Notes: generated by a model not told the origin, from the letters alone. Positions 18,217 through 30,217 are shown, numbered from the stretch's first letter. The stretch: DNA of 64,000 bases from Chrysopilus asiliformis (GCA_964034945.1 OZ035962.1:52322231-52386230); one strand, 5' to 3'. Numbers and translations are program-made.

Positions 18217-20840
18217 TTATTCATTAAACAATTTTAAACGGTTATTATGGATACGTTTTTTTCGTTTGTTAACCATAATGATTGTGTTAATTTCGTTCGG
18301 AATCTCTACAACGGTAAATGGGCCTAACCATACTTGTGAAAGTTTTCCTTTTTTGGCCGCATCTTTTACTAAAACTTTGTCCCCAACGTGGAATTTGACG
18401 GGGTAAACCTTTCTATCGTAGTAGGATTTTGTCTTTGCTTTACTGTTTTGTAAATTTTCCCTGACGATTTTATACGCGGATTGTAATTTGGATTTTAAAC
18501 CTAAAACATAATCGTCATAGTTGTATAATGGTTGCGGTTCATGTTTAAGATCAGTTGGAATCGATGGGTTGTAACCATATAATACTTCCATGGGGGTGAA
18601 TCCCGTGCTACGATGAACAGTTGTATTATGGACAAACATGGCCTGTCGTAAATGATCGTTCCATGTTCTAATATTTTTATCGACGAATGTTCGAAGATAT
18701 TCTATTAGAGACTTATGAGACCTTTCTAGTGCACCATTTGATTGTGGATGATAGGCCGTTGTTTGGACCTTTTTTACTTTTAACAATTTACACAGTCTTT
18801 TAAAAATATCGCTCATGAAATTTGAGCCCTGGTCTGTTACGACTAAAGAAGGAATACCATATCTACTAATTATTTGATCAAAAAAAATTTTTGCAACTGT
18901 GGAGGCTTCTAAATCATTAATAGCGTAGCAATCTGTAAAACGAGTTAAATCGTCTTCGAACGTCAAAATATATTTTTCTCCGTTAACAGTTTCTTCCAAA
19001 GGACCTACTATATCTAAATAATCTTTCTCAAATGGTCTCGTAGCGGTATTTGGTATTACCATTGGCATCATATGCATGCGACCGCTTTTATTTTTCTGAC
19101 AGGACGGACAGTTTTTAATATATTTTGCAATATCTTTTCCCATATTTTTCCATTTATATTGTTTTCTTATATTCCGAAAAGTCTTAAAAATCCCTTGATG
19201 ACCACCTAATGGATTGTTGTGAAACGCTCTCAATATCTCTTTGATATCTTCAGAATTCGTTATTTCTATTACTTCATTTTTTTCTCCCGATAAAATTTTT
19301 AAAGGATCATGCGCTGTGTTAATTGTATTTTCGTCATTGTTCCTAGTTAAATTTTCTTCCTGTTCTATGGCTTTTCTTTGCGCTCTAGTTACTGCTAGAA
19401 TGGTTTTTTGATTCTGAGAATTTTCTTCTTGATGTACTGTATTATCTTGTAGTATCCTACTTAAAGCGTCAGCAACCTGATTCAATTTTCCTGCTTTATA
19501 TTCAATTGTGTAATCATATTCCGAAAGTTTATGCCGCATTTTTATCAACCTGGATGTTGTATCTTTTACTCTACATTCCCCAATTAAAGGTTTATGATCT
19601 GTTAGAATTTTGAATGATCTTCCGTAAAGATAACACCTGAAATTTTTTGTTGCCCAAACTATGGCTAATAATTCTTTTTCGATAGTGGAATATCTACGCT
19701 CGGCTGGATTGAGAGATCTGCTAGCATATGCTATTAGGTGTTCGACCCCATTTTCACCTTGAGATAAGACTGCACCTAAAGCTTCGTTACTGGCATCGGT
19801 CGTTAACGTAAAAGGTTTCAAGAAATCTGGATATCGCAATAACGGTGAATTAATCAATTTTTCTTTCAATTCTGCGAATGCTTTTTCACATTCCTGAGTC
19901 CATTTGAATTTTGTGTCCTTACGAAGTAATTTATTTATGGGTTCCGCGATCTTCGAAAAATTTGGGATAAATTTTCGATAGTAGTTAGCCAACCCTAAGA
20001 ATGATTGGACTTGTCTAACCGTTTTTGGAACTGGGAAGGTTTGTACGAAGGCCGTTTTTGCAGGACCAGGCATCGCGCCTTTTTCGGAGCAAACGTGTCC
20101 TAAATATACTACTTCTTTTTTAAAAAAATGACATTTCTCTAATTGTAATTTTAAATTGAATTTTGATAATTGACTAAAAACTTCACGTAATTTCTTATTG
20201 TGATCGGCTAAATTTTTGCCGTGAATGACGATGTCATCCAAATAAACAAAACACTTCCATCCTTGTAAGCCTGTCAACACTTGATTCATCATCTGCTGAA
20301 ACGTCGCAGGTGCTCCTTTTAACCCGAAAGGCATCCTTTTAAATTGGTAATGTCCAAAAATCGTACTAAAAGCAGTTTTCTCCCGATCTTCGTCTTCAAC
20401 GAGGACCTGATGGTATCCACTAGCCAAATCTAGAGTGGTGAAATAACGACAATGTCCCAACTGGTCAAGAATATCTTCAATTCTCGGCAGTGGAAATGCA
20501 TTTCCTATTGTAATATCGTTTAATTTTCGATAGTCTACAACCACTCTCCACCGTTTCTTACCATCTAGGCCTGCTTTCTTAGGTACTACCAGTAATGGAG
20601 AATTCCAAGGGCTTTTACTTGGTTCTATTATGTCATTCTCTAACATATCTTCCACCTGTTCTAAACTAACTTGACGTTGAGTCTCTGGTAACCGATACAT
20701 TTTCTGGTTAACGGGCGCTTGACTACCCTTTACTGGTATTCTATGGGTTTGCGCTGTAGTGTATGTCAACTTATCTCCCGTGAGATGAAATAATTCATTA
20801 TATTCTGCACAAATTTCGATTATTGCTCTTTTCTCTTCCT
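18217..20840 (-). pseudogene. Gypsy pol (RT, RNase H, integrase), 3' part of the split gene
   Basis: Domains in order: RT with LDLASGYHQV and YLDDIVIHG; RNase H with DASNEALGAVLSQ; an H2C2 integrase finger (NNPLGGHQGIFKTF ... CPSCQKNK); and an integrase core with LDIVGPL, TDQGSNF and NGALERSHK. A basic C-terminal KKRKKRIHNNRLK tail follows. Catalytic residues are intact. The open frame seems to begin at 20862, but those first residues come from the inserted LTR. The native 5' part of pol lies at 31089-31195. The gene is therefore disrupted only by the 10.2-kb insertion. Confidence 0.88.
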
Positions 20841-21341
20841 TGTGGTGAGTAGGTATTTTCATGTTTAAATAAGAATTATGTACTTTGCACCCTCGGTTAA
20901 CTTGGGTTCATCGTACGAATAATGGAAAACATGAATATGCTAACTTCCGTATGGCTTCAAAGTCCAATAAATTAATAATAATTGTAATTAATGTAAGTTA
21001 AGCAATTATAAAGTAGTGACCCAAATCTTAAGCTGATATAGCTTGGTCACCAAATAATTGTTATTTCAAAAGAACTAAAAGATTTAATGTCAAACGAGTA
21101 CATTGGACTTTGTAAAGGTAATCGATCGGTGATCGATCCAGTCAATTAACAAGAGAGTTCTGATTTGATCACGGACGTAGTCGGACGTGCAGTTTTAATA
21201 ATTCATATTATTAATCGAAAGTTGTAATTCATATTAAAAGAGTGTTTCTTAAATAAATTAAAAGTAAAATTTATACAGTGTTTCATTTTGTACAAAGTGT
21301 ATATGTCCACTCGGCGTGTTTAGAAAAAACACAACACGACA
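20841..21341 (+). repeat. 5' LTR of the young Gypsy element
   Basis: TG...CA boundaries, 501 bp, collinear with the 3' LTR at an offset of 9747 with one visible mismatch. It should hold the promoter and the RNA start. Confidence 0.95.
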
Positions 21342-21344
21342 TAT

Positions 21345-21356
21345 TGGCGCAGCCGG
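21345..21356 (+). other. Primer binding site, TGGCGCAGCCGG
   Basis: It lies 3 bp after the LTR. It starts with TGG and resembles the serine-tRNA-type sites of insect errantiviruses. The older Gypsy carries the same 12-mer (35356-35367, minus strand). The tRNA identity is inferred from memory of related elements. Confidence 0.75.
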
Positions 21357-22136
21357 TAAACGTAAAAAAAAAAAATTTACGTAAAAAGAATCTACGAACG
21401 ATAATAATAAAGTGAAAGTTAATAATAATCTAAAATTGAACAGTCGTTAAACGTACACAAATTAAATAATCCGTACGTAAAAATAATCTTCGAACTACAG
21501 TGTAAAGTGAAAATTAGTGATCATCAGAACGGGAAACGTAGCAGTGAACATCAGCAGTAGGCAGACATCGGACTTGGCAGCAGAAAGTTTCAAATTAACC
21601 ATAAAACAATAAGCGGAAAAGTGACCAGAGGCAGCAACATCAGACTAGTAAATCGAATTTTCATTTCAACAACGAAAAATCATCAGTTGAATTACTCTGC
21701 AAGTCATATCAAGTGCAGGGTAACAGAAAACCAAAACGAAAAAGAAGCAGCAAAGCAGCCAACATAGGAAGCAGTTTGGAGGAATAGAATCAGCGAACGG
21801 TAAAACACCGCATCAAGTGCAACAACAATTGCGTGCAGTGTCATCTTACAAGAAGTGTGCTACAACTAGGTCAACGTTGGAATCAGCTTTCAAGTGGCGT
21901 TTTAAAGGCGGACAATCAACTTTATAATTAGTGGGAAAACATTTCGTCAGCTGAAAATCAAAATTGGGAGAGGTCAGGAACAGTGCAACACAACGATGCA
22001 GATCAAATTTTTCGGAGGTACGTGAAGTAATAATAAAGTAAATAAATTGTATTGGGTAGTTTAAAAAAAAAAAATTAACTATGGTATCCGCAAAAAATTA
22101 TAAGTAAAATGAAAATATTTTGTTTTAAATTTATAA
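21357..22136 (+). other. Long leader of the young Gypsy RNA
   Basis: 780 bases of A-rich leader without a long frame. It contains a short ATG frame at 21996 that becomes env exon 1 if the donor at 22018 is used, and otherwise stops at once. It probably also holds the packaging signal. Confidence 0.6.
21996..22017 (+). other. Candidate env leader exon with splice donor at 22018
   Basis: An ATG at 21996 is followed by seven codons and one extra base, then a strong donor GGAG|GTACGT. The phase fits the acceptor at 28381-28382 in front of env. In unspliced RNA this frame ends four codons after the donor. Confidence 0.6.
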
Positions 22137-23943
22137 ATGAGTAAAAGAAAAGGGGAGAACATTCTCACAAAAGAAGAGCTAGATCGGTACAAAACAATTG
22201 AAATAGAATTAGAACAAGTAAAAAATCAAAAGGAACAGTTTAGACAAGTGATACTTAGGCTTAGAGAAGATTTTGGTTATACTCAGGAAATTTTATTAGA
22301 AGAATTAAAACTACTGCTTAACAGTGAACAGGTACGAAGGTTAGAACAGTTAATTAAAGAAAACCCAGATAAATTATCAGCAAGCCAGATCACAGTAACA
22401 TCCCTCCAGACATATATAGAAAAGGTGAAAGAAAAGAATATAGAGTTCGAGAACGATATTAGGAAATTACAAATTACAGAAGCTACGTTAGAGGATAGAA
22501 TTAAGGAAAATAAGAAAAATTTAAAAGAAGCTGAGAGTACTAACGAGGAATTACTAGGCCAAATAAACAGGGTAAATGAAATAGCCAGAAACTGCCCAAA
22601 TAACGATAAGAATTGCTTAACTAAAAGTGTTATCGAAATTAGAAAAATAACAAGTAGTGTAGGGTCTAGTAGTATTTTTGAGGAACTAACAAAAGTACAC
22701 GATAAGGTTAGGGATTACGAAAAAACTATAGAACATTTAAGAGTAGAAAACCAAAAGCTAATAAAAATGAAAGACGCACAAAATTTAACTGGTAACGCGA
22801 ACGGACTAGAAGAAGCATCAAACAGCTCGTTTATAGATAATGACAAAACACAGTTGATGATAGACTTCATAAGTAGGCAACTTCCCCCATTTTCCGGTGC
22901 TCCTTCACCAACAAGAAGGAATGATATTCAGAGATTTTTGCAAATCGCAAAAAGTTTCTACCAAATTTTGCAAACTCCCGAACAACAAGCGACATATGTG
23001 GAATTTATTTCCACTATGGGGTTGCAGGGCGAGGCATACACGCTAGCCCAAATTTCAAATATATCGACGTTCAGTGAATTGGAGAAAGTCTTAGTGCAGG
23101 CCTATATGCCATCCAAATTGCCCATGGAACTTCGGGATGAATTAAGGCAATGTAGGCAAATGACAGGAGAATCGGTAGAAACATACGGGAGAAGAGTACT
23201 GCAAATTCTAAACGAATGCAAACAGGCCTCTCAAGCCAGATATCCGGGGCAAGAAGAAGCGTTCAACGCGGAATTTGATCAAATAGCGTTACGGACTTTC
23301 AAACTAGGTTTACGGAACCCCATGTTGAAGCAATTAGCTCACACACAAGAAGGGGATATTAAAAAAAATAATGGAAAAAGTAATCGAAGTGGACAAGTTT
23401 GAAAGTCAGTCCGTTACAGATTATGCGTTAATGAATCAAAAAACAAATCAGTTAGGCTATGATCAACAAAATTCAGATTTCCGCGGAGGTAGTATAGGTC
23501 AAAATTTTAATCAAAACAGTCAAAACAGGATTTTCGACAATTTTTTTAGAAATCAAAATAGAAACAATTATGGTAATTCCAGTAGTGCAAATAGGTTTTC
23601 ATCGACTCGATTTGAAAATAGACAGCCTCAAAGAAATTCTAACGCGGCTCCAAAATGTTTTAATTGCGGTAATACGGGCCATTTTGCGAGAAACTGTCCG
23701 AAAAGTCGTCAAAATGATCCGTATGTATTTTGTAATAGGTGTCAAAAAAGGGGACACAAATCGCAAGATTGTCGTAATCCACCGAACCTTCGAATGATAC
23801 AAGAGGATGCATGCGAATTTTGCTTACGTAGCGGACATAGGATAGATTCTTGTTATCCGCATCAAGTTTGGCTAGAAAAGCAAGGTAACTCGGCGGGAAA
23901 CGGGACACGGGTGGCTGCCAACACCCCAGTCAACCGCCAGTAA
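22137..23943 (+). pseudogene. Gag of the young Gypsy element, with a +1 shift in an A8 run
   Basis: The first frame (22137-23402) gives a coiled-coil-rich region (residues about 10-220) followed by a capsid-like helical region. The second frame (open from about 23371) continues with an Asn/Arg-rich linker. Three CCHC knuckles follow: CFNCGNTGHFARNC, CNRCQKRGHKSQDC and CEFCLRSGHRIDSC. The frames differ by +1 at an eight-A run (23361-23368). This may be a real mutation or a homopolymer sequencing error, because the rest of the element looks intact. The gag stop is at 23941-23943, after the frameshift site to pol. Confidence 0.85.
23895..23931 (+). promoter_or_regulatory. Gag-pol -1 frameshift signal, G GGA AAC plus stem-loop
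   Basis: The heptamer GGGAAAC (23895-23901) is in the correct phase in gag. The pol frame is open from 23889, overlapping gag to 23943. A hairpin GGGTG/CACCC starts 7 nt downstream, or alternatively GGCTG/CAGTC starts 11 nt downstream. The older Gypsy has the same heptamer and the same GGCTG/CAGTC spacing. Confidence 0.75.
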
Positions 23944-23975
23944 ATATTTGTAAAGGGTGTACTCAGCACTCCGAG

Positions 23976-26900
23976 ATGCTACCCGTGACAGTACCAATGG
24001 TAACGTTACCTTTGGATATTGTACACAACAAAGCATCTGAATTTTTAGTGGACACGGGGGCTGAGATAAATTTGATAAAGGAAAATAGTTTAAAAGAGGA
24101 AACTATAGTCGATAAAAGTAATAAAGTAAAATTAGCAGGAGTATATGGACAAGGTGAAACATTAGGTAGTTGTCAGGGTACAATTTTGATTGGGGAAGGA
24201 ATTTCAGAGAAATTCCAAGTTATAAATAATGTTAAGAATATTCCAGGGGATGGAGTATTAGGTAATAAATTTTTGTCGACGAAAGCTAATATATTCGGGC
24301 CTCAGCGATGTATGCAATTCCCAGCATACCAAGTCACAATTCCGATTCATGAGCCATATGTATCTCAGGATCGAAATTTTGAGGATCACTCTATGAAACC
24401 TTCTGAACAATTAACAGTAAACCCAAGGATGTCGTCAGGTGATACCAATAAAGGTCGTAAATCGTTCCCTTACGGGGGTTATAAGGCTCCAAATCTCGTG
24501 AATTTTTCTGAGGAAAATAATGTCACAGAGGAGATCCAACGTCGATCAGGTCATCAAAATGATTTGACAAAAGGCTCATCAATTTCTGAGGGTCTGGCAA
24601 CCACAGGGGATGTGTGTAAAGTTCAGGTAAATGTCGTTGAACATACTGCTGTTTCACAGCAAAATGGCGGCAGGGAATCTAGCAGAGTTTTTTCTTCAGA
24701 GAAATCGGAAAATTTCGGAGACAAGGATATTGAGTCCAAGGTGATTCATGATTATCCTGTTGATTCGCAACTCAACATGTCCATGAAAGTCGATTTCGTT
24801 AGTGACCAAGAGCATACCAATATAAATGCTTCGCCGAAAAAGTTTATGAATAAGAGAGAAAAAATGTGTAAGGATACTAGGGAAATAGAAATAAAAGATA
24901 TAGAAAAAGGGATATTAGTAGAAAATAGAGAAAAGGGTAATTATATTGAAAAAGAAATAGAGTCTCCGCTAGAGGTAAAAACCGAGGGAGTTGAAATAAT
25001 GGAAAATGTAGTACCAGGATTTAATATGATAAGGATTCCGGCACGAAGCCGTATTATAGTTGAAGTACCTTCCAGAGGAAGTGGGGAGGTAATATGTTTG
25101 AAAAAAGAGTTGAGACCAGGAGTGTACCTGGGAAATTGCATAAGTGTTGTGCATAATAATAAAATGAAGGTAGGAATAATAAACGTCAAGGAAACGGAAG
25201 AATGTTTCGAAAATATTGAGATATCAGCCATCCCAATATCAGAGTTTGAAGTTTTAAGCGATACGGAAGATGTAGGAAATAGGAAGGGTAGTCTTAAACA
25301 GGAACCTGAAAGAATTAGAACGATAAGAGGACAAAATAGTGCCCGGACAAATAAATTGATCACAGAATTAAACCTGAACGACGGTTACAATGGAGAAGAA
25401 CGCGAGGCATTAATGGAAATTTGTAGGGAATATAATGATATTTTCCATTTGCCTGGGGACAAATTAACATTTTCAAATGCGCAAACGCATTATATAACCA
25501 CTAAACCAGGGTACCCCCCAATTAATCAAAAAATGTATCGGTTGCCCGAAACTCAAAGGGGTATAATTCAAGAGCAAGTCTCCAAGATGCTAGAAGACGA
25601 TATCATTGAACCCAGTAATAGTCCATGGAATTCACCGCTTTTGGTGGTTCCTAAGAAAGCTGGTCCAAATGGCGACAAGCGCTGGAGAGTGGTGGTGGAT
25701 TATCGTAAATTAAACGAGATCACCGTTGGGAATGCTCATCCTTTGCCTAGAATAGAAGATATTCTAGACCAGCTAGGGCATTCTAGATATTTCACCACAC
25801 TCGATTTAGCCAGTGGGTATCACCAAGTCCTGGTGAACGAAGCCGATAGACCCAAAACTGCATTCAGTACGCAGTTTGGACATTATCAGTTCAAAAGGAT
25901 GCCTTTCGGTTTAACCGGAGCTCCTGCTACGTTCCAGCAATTAATGAATTATGCTCTTTCCGGTTTACAAGGGATAGAGTGTTTCGTGTATTTAGATGAC
26001 ATAGTAGTCTATGGGAAAAACTTACACGATCATAACAGAAAATTACGAGAGGTCTTGTATAGATTGCGCAAATACAACCTTAAATTACAGTTGGAAAAAT
26101 GTAAATTCCTGAAAAGGGAAATAGTGTACTTAGGACACAAATGCAACAGTGAGGGTGCCAAACCCGATCCTGAGAAAGTAAAATGTGTTCACACTTTTCC
26201 ACGGCCCAACACAGTACGGCGGGTACAATCATTTTTAGGGCTTGCCAATTACTATCGGAAATTTATCCCGGAATTTTCAAGAATAGCTGAACAACTAAAT
26301 AAGTTAGTACGAAAAGATACTCGGTTTAAGTGGACTGAAGATTGCGAGAAGGCGTTCGTTAATTTAAAGAATGCTTTGATTAACCCACCCTTGCTCGCCT
26401 ACCCAGATTTTGCCAAGCCATTCGTCTTGACTACAGACGCAAGTAACGAAGCGTTAGGGGCCGTATTGTCACAAGGTGAAATTGGATCAGATCGACCTAT
26501 TGCTTACGCGAGTCGAACATTAAGTGACACAGAAAGACGGTACTCTACTATAGAAAGGGAACTTTTGGCCATAGTTTGGGCCACAAAAAATTTTCGATGT
26601 TACTTATATGGACGACCTTTCACAGTAGTGACAGATCATAAGCCACTAAAAGGCCAATGCAAAATCAAGGACACTACGTCTAGGTTAATGAGATTTCGGC
26701 ATAAATTATCGGAGTACGATTACTCGATTGTTTACAAACCGGGAAAATATAATACCTGCGCGGACGCGTTAAGCAGAATACCGGAAAAAGAATTGGATAG
26801 TCAAGAAGGCGATGAAGAAACACCATATTTGGAGATAGAAAAAGAATTGTTGACAGTTTCAGACCAACCGATCAAAACTAGTAAGGTCGCAGATGGCCCT

Positions 26901-28151
26901 TCGATCCGAACGGTTGAACAAGCGCGGGAATTGGTAGAAAAATTCAAAAAAGATTCCGCAGAAACATTTGCGAAATGCTTTGTAACAACACGACTCCAAT
27001 CACGAAAAGAAAAGGAGGTGAATGATAAAAAATTGCCCGAAAAAACTATAACCGAAGATTCGGTTCTGAATAACACTGTAGAGAAATCAAGCGTACAAGT
27101 ACTTAATGACAGGGAGGAAATACTAAAAGTTATCAGGGCATGCCATGACAGTCCTTTAGGCGGACATCGGGGAGTAGCAAAGACCTTTAACAATATTAGA
27201 AGAACATTCAAATGGAAAGGCATGTTTAACGATGTTCTGGAGTACATCAAGCGATGTGACTCTTGTCAGAAAAACAAGCAGGGCAAAGCGCATGTTGTAC
27301 CACTGATGATATCATCAACATCGCTAACTCCATTTGAAAAGGTGTCTCTAGATATCGTAGGTCCTCTAGAGGAAACCCCAGAAGGAGATAAATATATCCT
27401 TACATTCCAGGACGATCTCACGAGATTCACGGATTGTTATGCTCTGCGTGACATCGAAGCGACCACGGTAGCCAGAGTGTTTTTTGATCAAATCATAAGC
27501 AGGTACGGAATTCCTAAGTCGTTATTAACGGACCAGGGTTCTAATTTTTTGAGTGACATATTCAAACAGGTTTGCAAATTACTGAAAATTAAGAAATTGC
27601 AAACAACGGCGTATCATCCGCAAAGTAACGGAGCCTTGGAGAGGAGTCACAAAGACTTAGTGGAATATCTAAGAACTTTTGTAGACAAGAACCCAAGAAC
27701 ATGGAACCAGCATCTTCGTCAGGCCATGTTCGTACATAACACTACAGTGCATCGTAGTACTGGGTTCACTCCAATGGAAGTTTTATTTGGATTCACTCCT
27801 GCAATTCCGACGGAATTGAGACGAGAACCCGAACCGGTTTATAATTACGAAAATTATGTATTCGATTTGAGAAGAAAACTGCAAGAGGGTTATAAGATCG
27901 CTAGGGATAGTTTGGTTGCCAGCAAGAACACCAATAAGGAATATTATGATAAGAGAGCAAATCCGAAAATAAGATATCATGTAGGGGATAAGGTACTGCT
28001 AAAAGATGCCGCGCGGAAAGGAAAATTAAGCCAAATTTGGACAGGGCCTTATGTAATAGTAGATATTCCCAACGATGTAAATTCGGTGTTATCAATTAGG
28101 AAAAAGAAGAGAAGGGTACACAACAATCGTTTAAAACCATATTTCGATTAA
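23976..28151 (+). CDS. pol: Pol polyprotein of the young Gypsy: protease, RT, RNase H, integrase
   Basis: The frame is open from 23889; the first ATG (23976) is probably not the true start, because entry is by -1 frameshift from gag. Domains: aspartic protease (VDTGAEINLI, about residue 25); a long charged linker (about 130-470); RT with LDLASGYHQV (about 608) and YLDDIVVYG (about 671); RNase H with DASNEALGAVLSQ (about 822); an H2C2 finger (about 1056-1100); an integrase core with LDIVGPL (about 1125), TDQGSNF (about 1185) and NGALERSHK (about 1220); and an IWTGPYVI stretch near 1353. No stops or missing catalytic residues. 1391 residues. Confidence 0.93.
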   Translation: MLPVTVPMVTLPLDIVHNKASEFLVDTGAEINLIKENSLKEETIVDKSNKVKLAGVYGQGETLGSCQGTILIGEGISEKFQVINNVKNIPGDGVLGNKFLSTKANIFGPQRCMQFPAYQVTIPIHEPYVSQDRNFEDHSMKPSEQLTVNPRMSSGDTNKGRKSFPYGGYKAPNLVNFSEENNVTEEIQRRSGHQNDLTKGSSISEGLATTGDVCKVQVNVVEHTAVSQQNGGRESSRVFSSEKSENFGDKDIESKVIHDYPVDSQLNMSMKVDFVSDQEHTNINASPKKFMNKREKMCKDTREIEIKDIEKGILVENREKGNYIEKEIESPLEVKTEGVEIMENVVPGFNMIRIPARSRIIVEVPSRGSGEVICLKKELRPGVYLGNCISVVHNNKMKVGIINVKETEECFENIEISAIPISEFEVLSDTEDVGNRKGSLKQEPERIRTIRGQNSARTNKLITELNLNDGYNGEEREALMEICREYNDIFHLPGDKLTFSNAQTHYITTKPGYPPINQKMYRLPETQRGIIQEQVSKMLEDDIIEPSNSPWNSPLLVVPKKAGPNGDKRWRVVVDYRKLNEITVGNAHPLPRIEDILDQLGHSRYFTTLDLASGYHQVLVNEADRPKTAFSTQFGHYQFKRMPFGLTGAPATFQQLMNYALSGLQGIECFVYLDDIVVYGKNLHDHNRKLREVLYRLRKYNLKLQLEKCKFLKREIVYLGHKCNSEGAKPDPEKVKCVHTFPRPNTVRRVQSFLGLANYYRKFIPEFSRIAEQLNKLVRKDTRFKWTEDCEKAFVNLKNALINPPLLAYPDFAKPFVLTTDASNEALGAVLSQGEIGSDRPIAYASRTLSDTERRYSTIERELLAIVWATKNFRCYLYGRPFTVVTDHKPLKGQCKIKDTTSRLMRFRHKLSEYDYSIVYKPGKYNTCADALSRIPEKELDSQEGDEETPYLEIEKELLTVSDQPIKTSKVADGPSIRTVEQARELVEKFKKDSAETFAKCFVTTRLQSRKEKEVNDKKLPEKTITEDSVLNNTVEKSSVQVLNDREEILKVIRACHDSPLGGHRGVAKTFNNIRRTFKWKGMFNDVLEYIKRCDSCQKNKQGKAHVVPLMISSTSLTPFEKVSLDIVGPLEETPEGDKYILTFQDDLTRFTDCYALRDIEATTVARVFFDQIISRYGIPKSLLTDQGSNFLSDIFKQVCKLLKIKKLQTTAYHPQSNGALERSHKDLVEYLRTFVDKNPRTWNQHLRQAMFVHNTTVHRSTGFTPMEVLFGFTPAIPTELRREPEPVYNYENYVFDLRRKLQEGYKIARDSLVASKNTNKEYYDKRANPKIRYHVGDKVLLKDAARKGKLSQIWTGPYVIVDIPNDVNSVLSIRKKKRRVHNNRLKPYFD

Positions 28152-28382
28152 ACAATAATAGTATCAAAAGGAAATATAGAATAATAGTATTAAAAAGAAA
28201 TAGTCTATTCGTATTGGGTAATAAAAGATATTTAAGTAGAGTTAACCAACAAATCATTGAATTAGGCTTAGAAGAATGAAACTCGCGTAAGTCAGGTAAA
28301 GGAATAAAATCAGACACTAGGAAAAATAGGAACTTTCGAAAAGTAGCGTCACATGTCGAATTTTCAATAACATATTTTGCAG

Positions 28383-30217
28383 GATGGATTATCCTAGCAT
28401 CGGTATACTGCATAGGCAAAATAAGTACCGAAAATTTGTTTTCGGTTCGCCCAGCCCAGGACTCGATACTACTGTTTGAAGAACTAGGAACCGGTTTCAT
28501 ATACAAGGATGTTTGGACAATCGAAACCATAATTCAAAACGAGAACTGGAACGATCTAATACAAGTAATTTTAAGTTTGGAACAAAAGGTTAGTCAAATA
28601 TGTAGTACAGAAACATTTTTATTGACGGGGTTAGGATGTGAAATCTGGAATGTACAATTCCAGACAACGTTGAAAGTAATAATTGAAAAGGGAAAGGAGT
28701 TAGATTTAATTTTTCAAAAGGGGATGAAGGATAAAGAGGTTATAAAAGATGGTAGATTGGGAGAATGGACAGAATTTAGGGAATCAGAATTTGATCAACA
28801 TAGAAAATCTGCTACAGATCTAATCAATGAAAACGAATTGATGAGTTCCAATGCGGAAGAACTCCTACGAGTATCACAAATAGTGAACTACAAACAAAAG
28901 TTAGTACTGAAGGAGGGTCAAATGAGAAGCGAACTCGAGCGCACAGGGAAAATAAACGAAGTTTTAACCCGTGTGCTCGTACGGCTAAATTCGGTTAGAG
29001 ACAGACAAATTGAGCTGTTGGAAATAGCAAACAAGGTGAGGGAACAGAAATTACACTCCTCCGTACTACGACCCACGCAATTACTAGAAATTTTGAAAAA
29101 CATTCATAAGAAATTTGGCAGTTTTCCGCCTGTAAGTGAGCCGAACGAGTTATATCAGATCATTCATGTCGAAGCAGTCTTCGGAGAAAACCGATGCCAT
29201 TTAAAAATTGAAATTCCGGTCCTAGACGATACTTCCTTCGAATTGAGCAAAATTTACCCTATTCCCTTCTCCCCAATAAACGATAAACTTTTTGTACTCA
29301 ATCTAACTTCCGAAGTTATTTTGTTTGCGGAATCTAAAAACCAGGTAATTGAAATGAGTTTTGAGGACTTCCGAACACAATGCACAAAGATTGGTTATAC
29401 AAGACATCCTAAGAGGTTCGTATGCAGACAAGTTCTGCCCTTGACAACAGATTTTCGGAAGAAAACTTGCATTGAAACCATTCGAGAAAATCTGAATTCA
29501 ATAGACGCGTGTTCCATTGTGGAAAGTATGGACTCACACCGGCTCCTGACCCGTTTGGATACGGATAACTCTTGGCTATTCTCGTTCAACACTCCACACC
29601 TATTGCAGGTTTCAAATAAGAACCAAACCATAGAAGAACAAATCGAAGGGCAAGGGGTATTTCAAATTCTGCAGCGCTGTAGGGTAAAGATTGACAATTT
29701 GGAACTTCCAGTCGTGGCACAATTTTTTTTCCAAAACCAACTCAGTTTCTTCGGTTCCTCGACAAGATTCCATGATAAGGTTAAGGCATTACTGTCGTCA
29801 AAGAAATTAGGAATTTTAGAGTCAGAGATCAACAAACCGGAAAAAGAAAGTATACTATTTCATTTGCCCAAGATAGTGGATCAGGTCCAAAACGACAGAC
29901 TGGGTCTAAAAGAGAGGGAAAAGTTAGAACAAATCAATATAATAACTTGGCAGGTATACGCTATCGAACTATTTATAGTTATCACACTCTTAATCATAGT
30001 GGCAAAAGTAAGTTTAAAGTTTAAATGCGTGTGTAGAAAAAAAAGAACTTTGGCCGTGGAAGCCAAGGAATATACGAAAAGAAGTAACCAGCAAGAAATC
30101 GAATTAGGCGTAGAGATAGAAAGACCCAGGAAAATCAGTTCAGGAAAGGGATTTATAAAATCAGGTACTAGACAAAATAAAGATTTCCCCAAGGTAGTCT
30201 CCTATTTTGAAGAATAG
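28383..30217 (+). CDS. env: Envelope-like protein of the young Gypsy, probably from spliced RNA
   Basis: The frame is open from 28280 without a suitable ATG. A consensus acceptor (TTTTGCAG) ends at 28382, and the exon that follows starts with a hydrophobic run, as expected of a signal peptide. The initiating ATG would come from the leader exon at 21996, in matching phase. The ectodomain (about 520 residues) is rich in helices, with scattered cysteines. A single membrane anchor lies near the C terminus (about 29955-30010), followed by a basic, cysteine-containing tail. Position and topology indicate an envelope glycoprotein. I cannot assign it to the baculovirus F group or another envelope group by eye. 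Confidence 0.75.
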
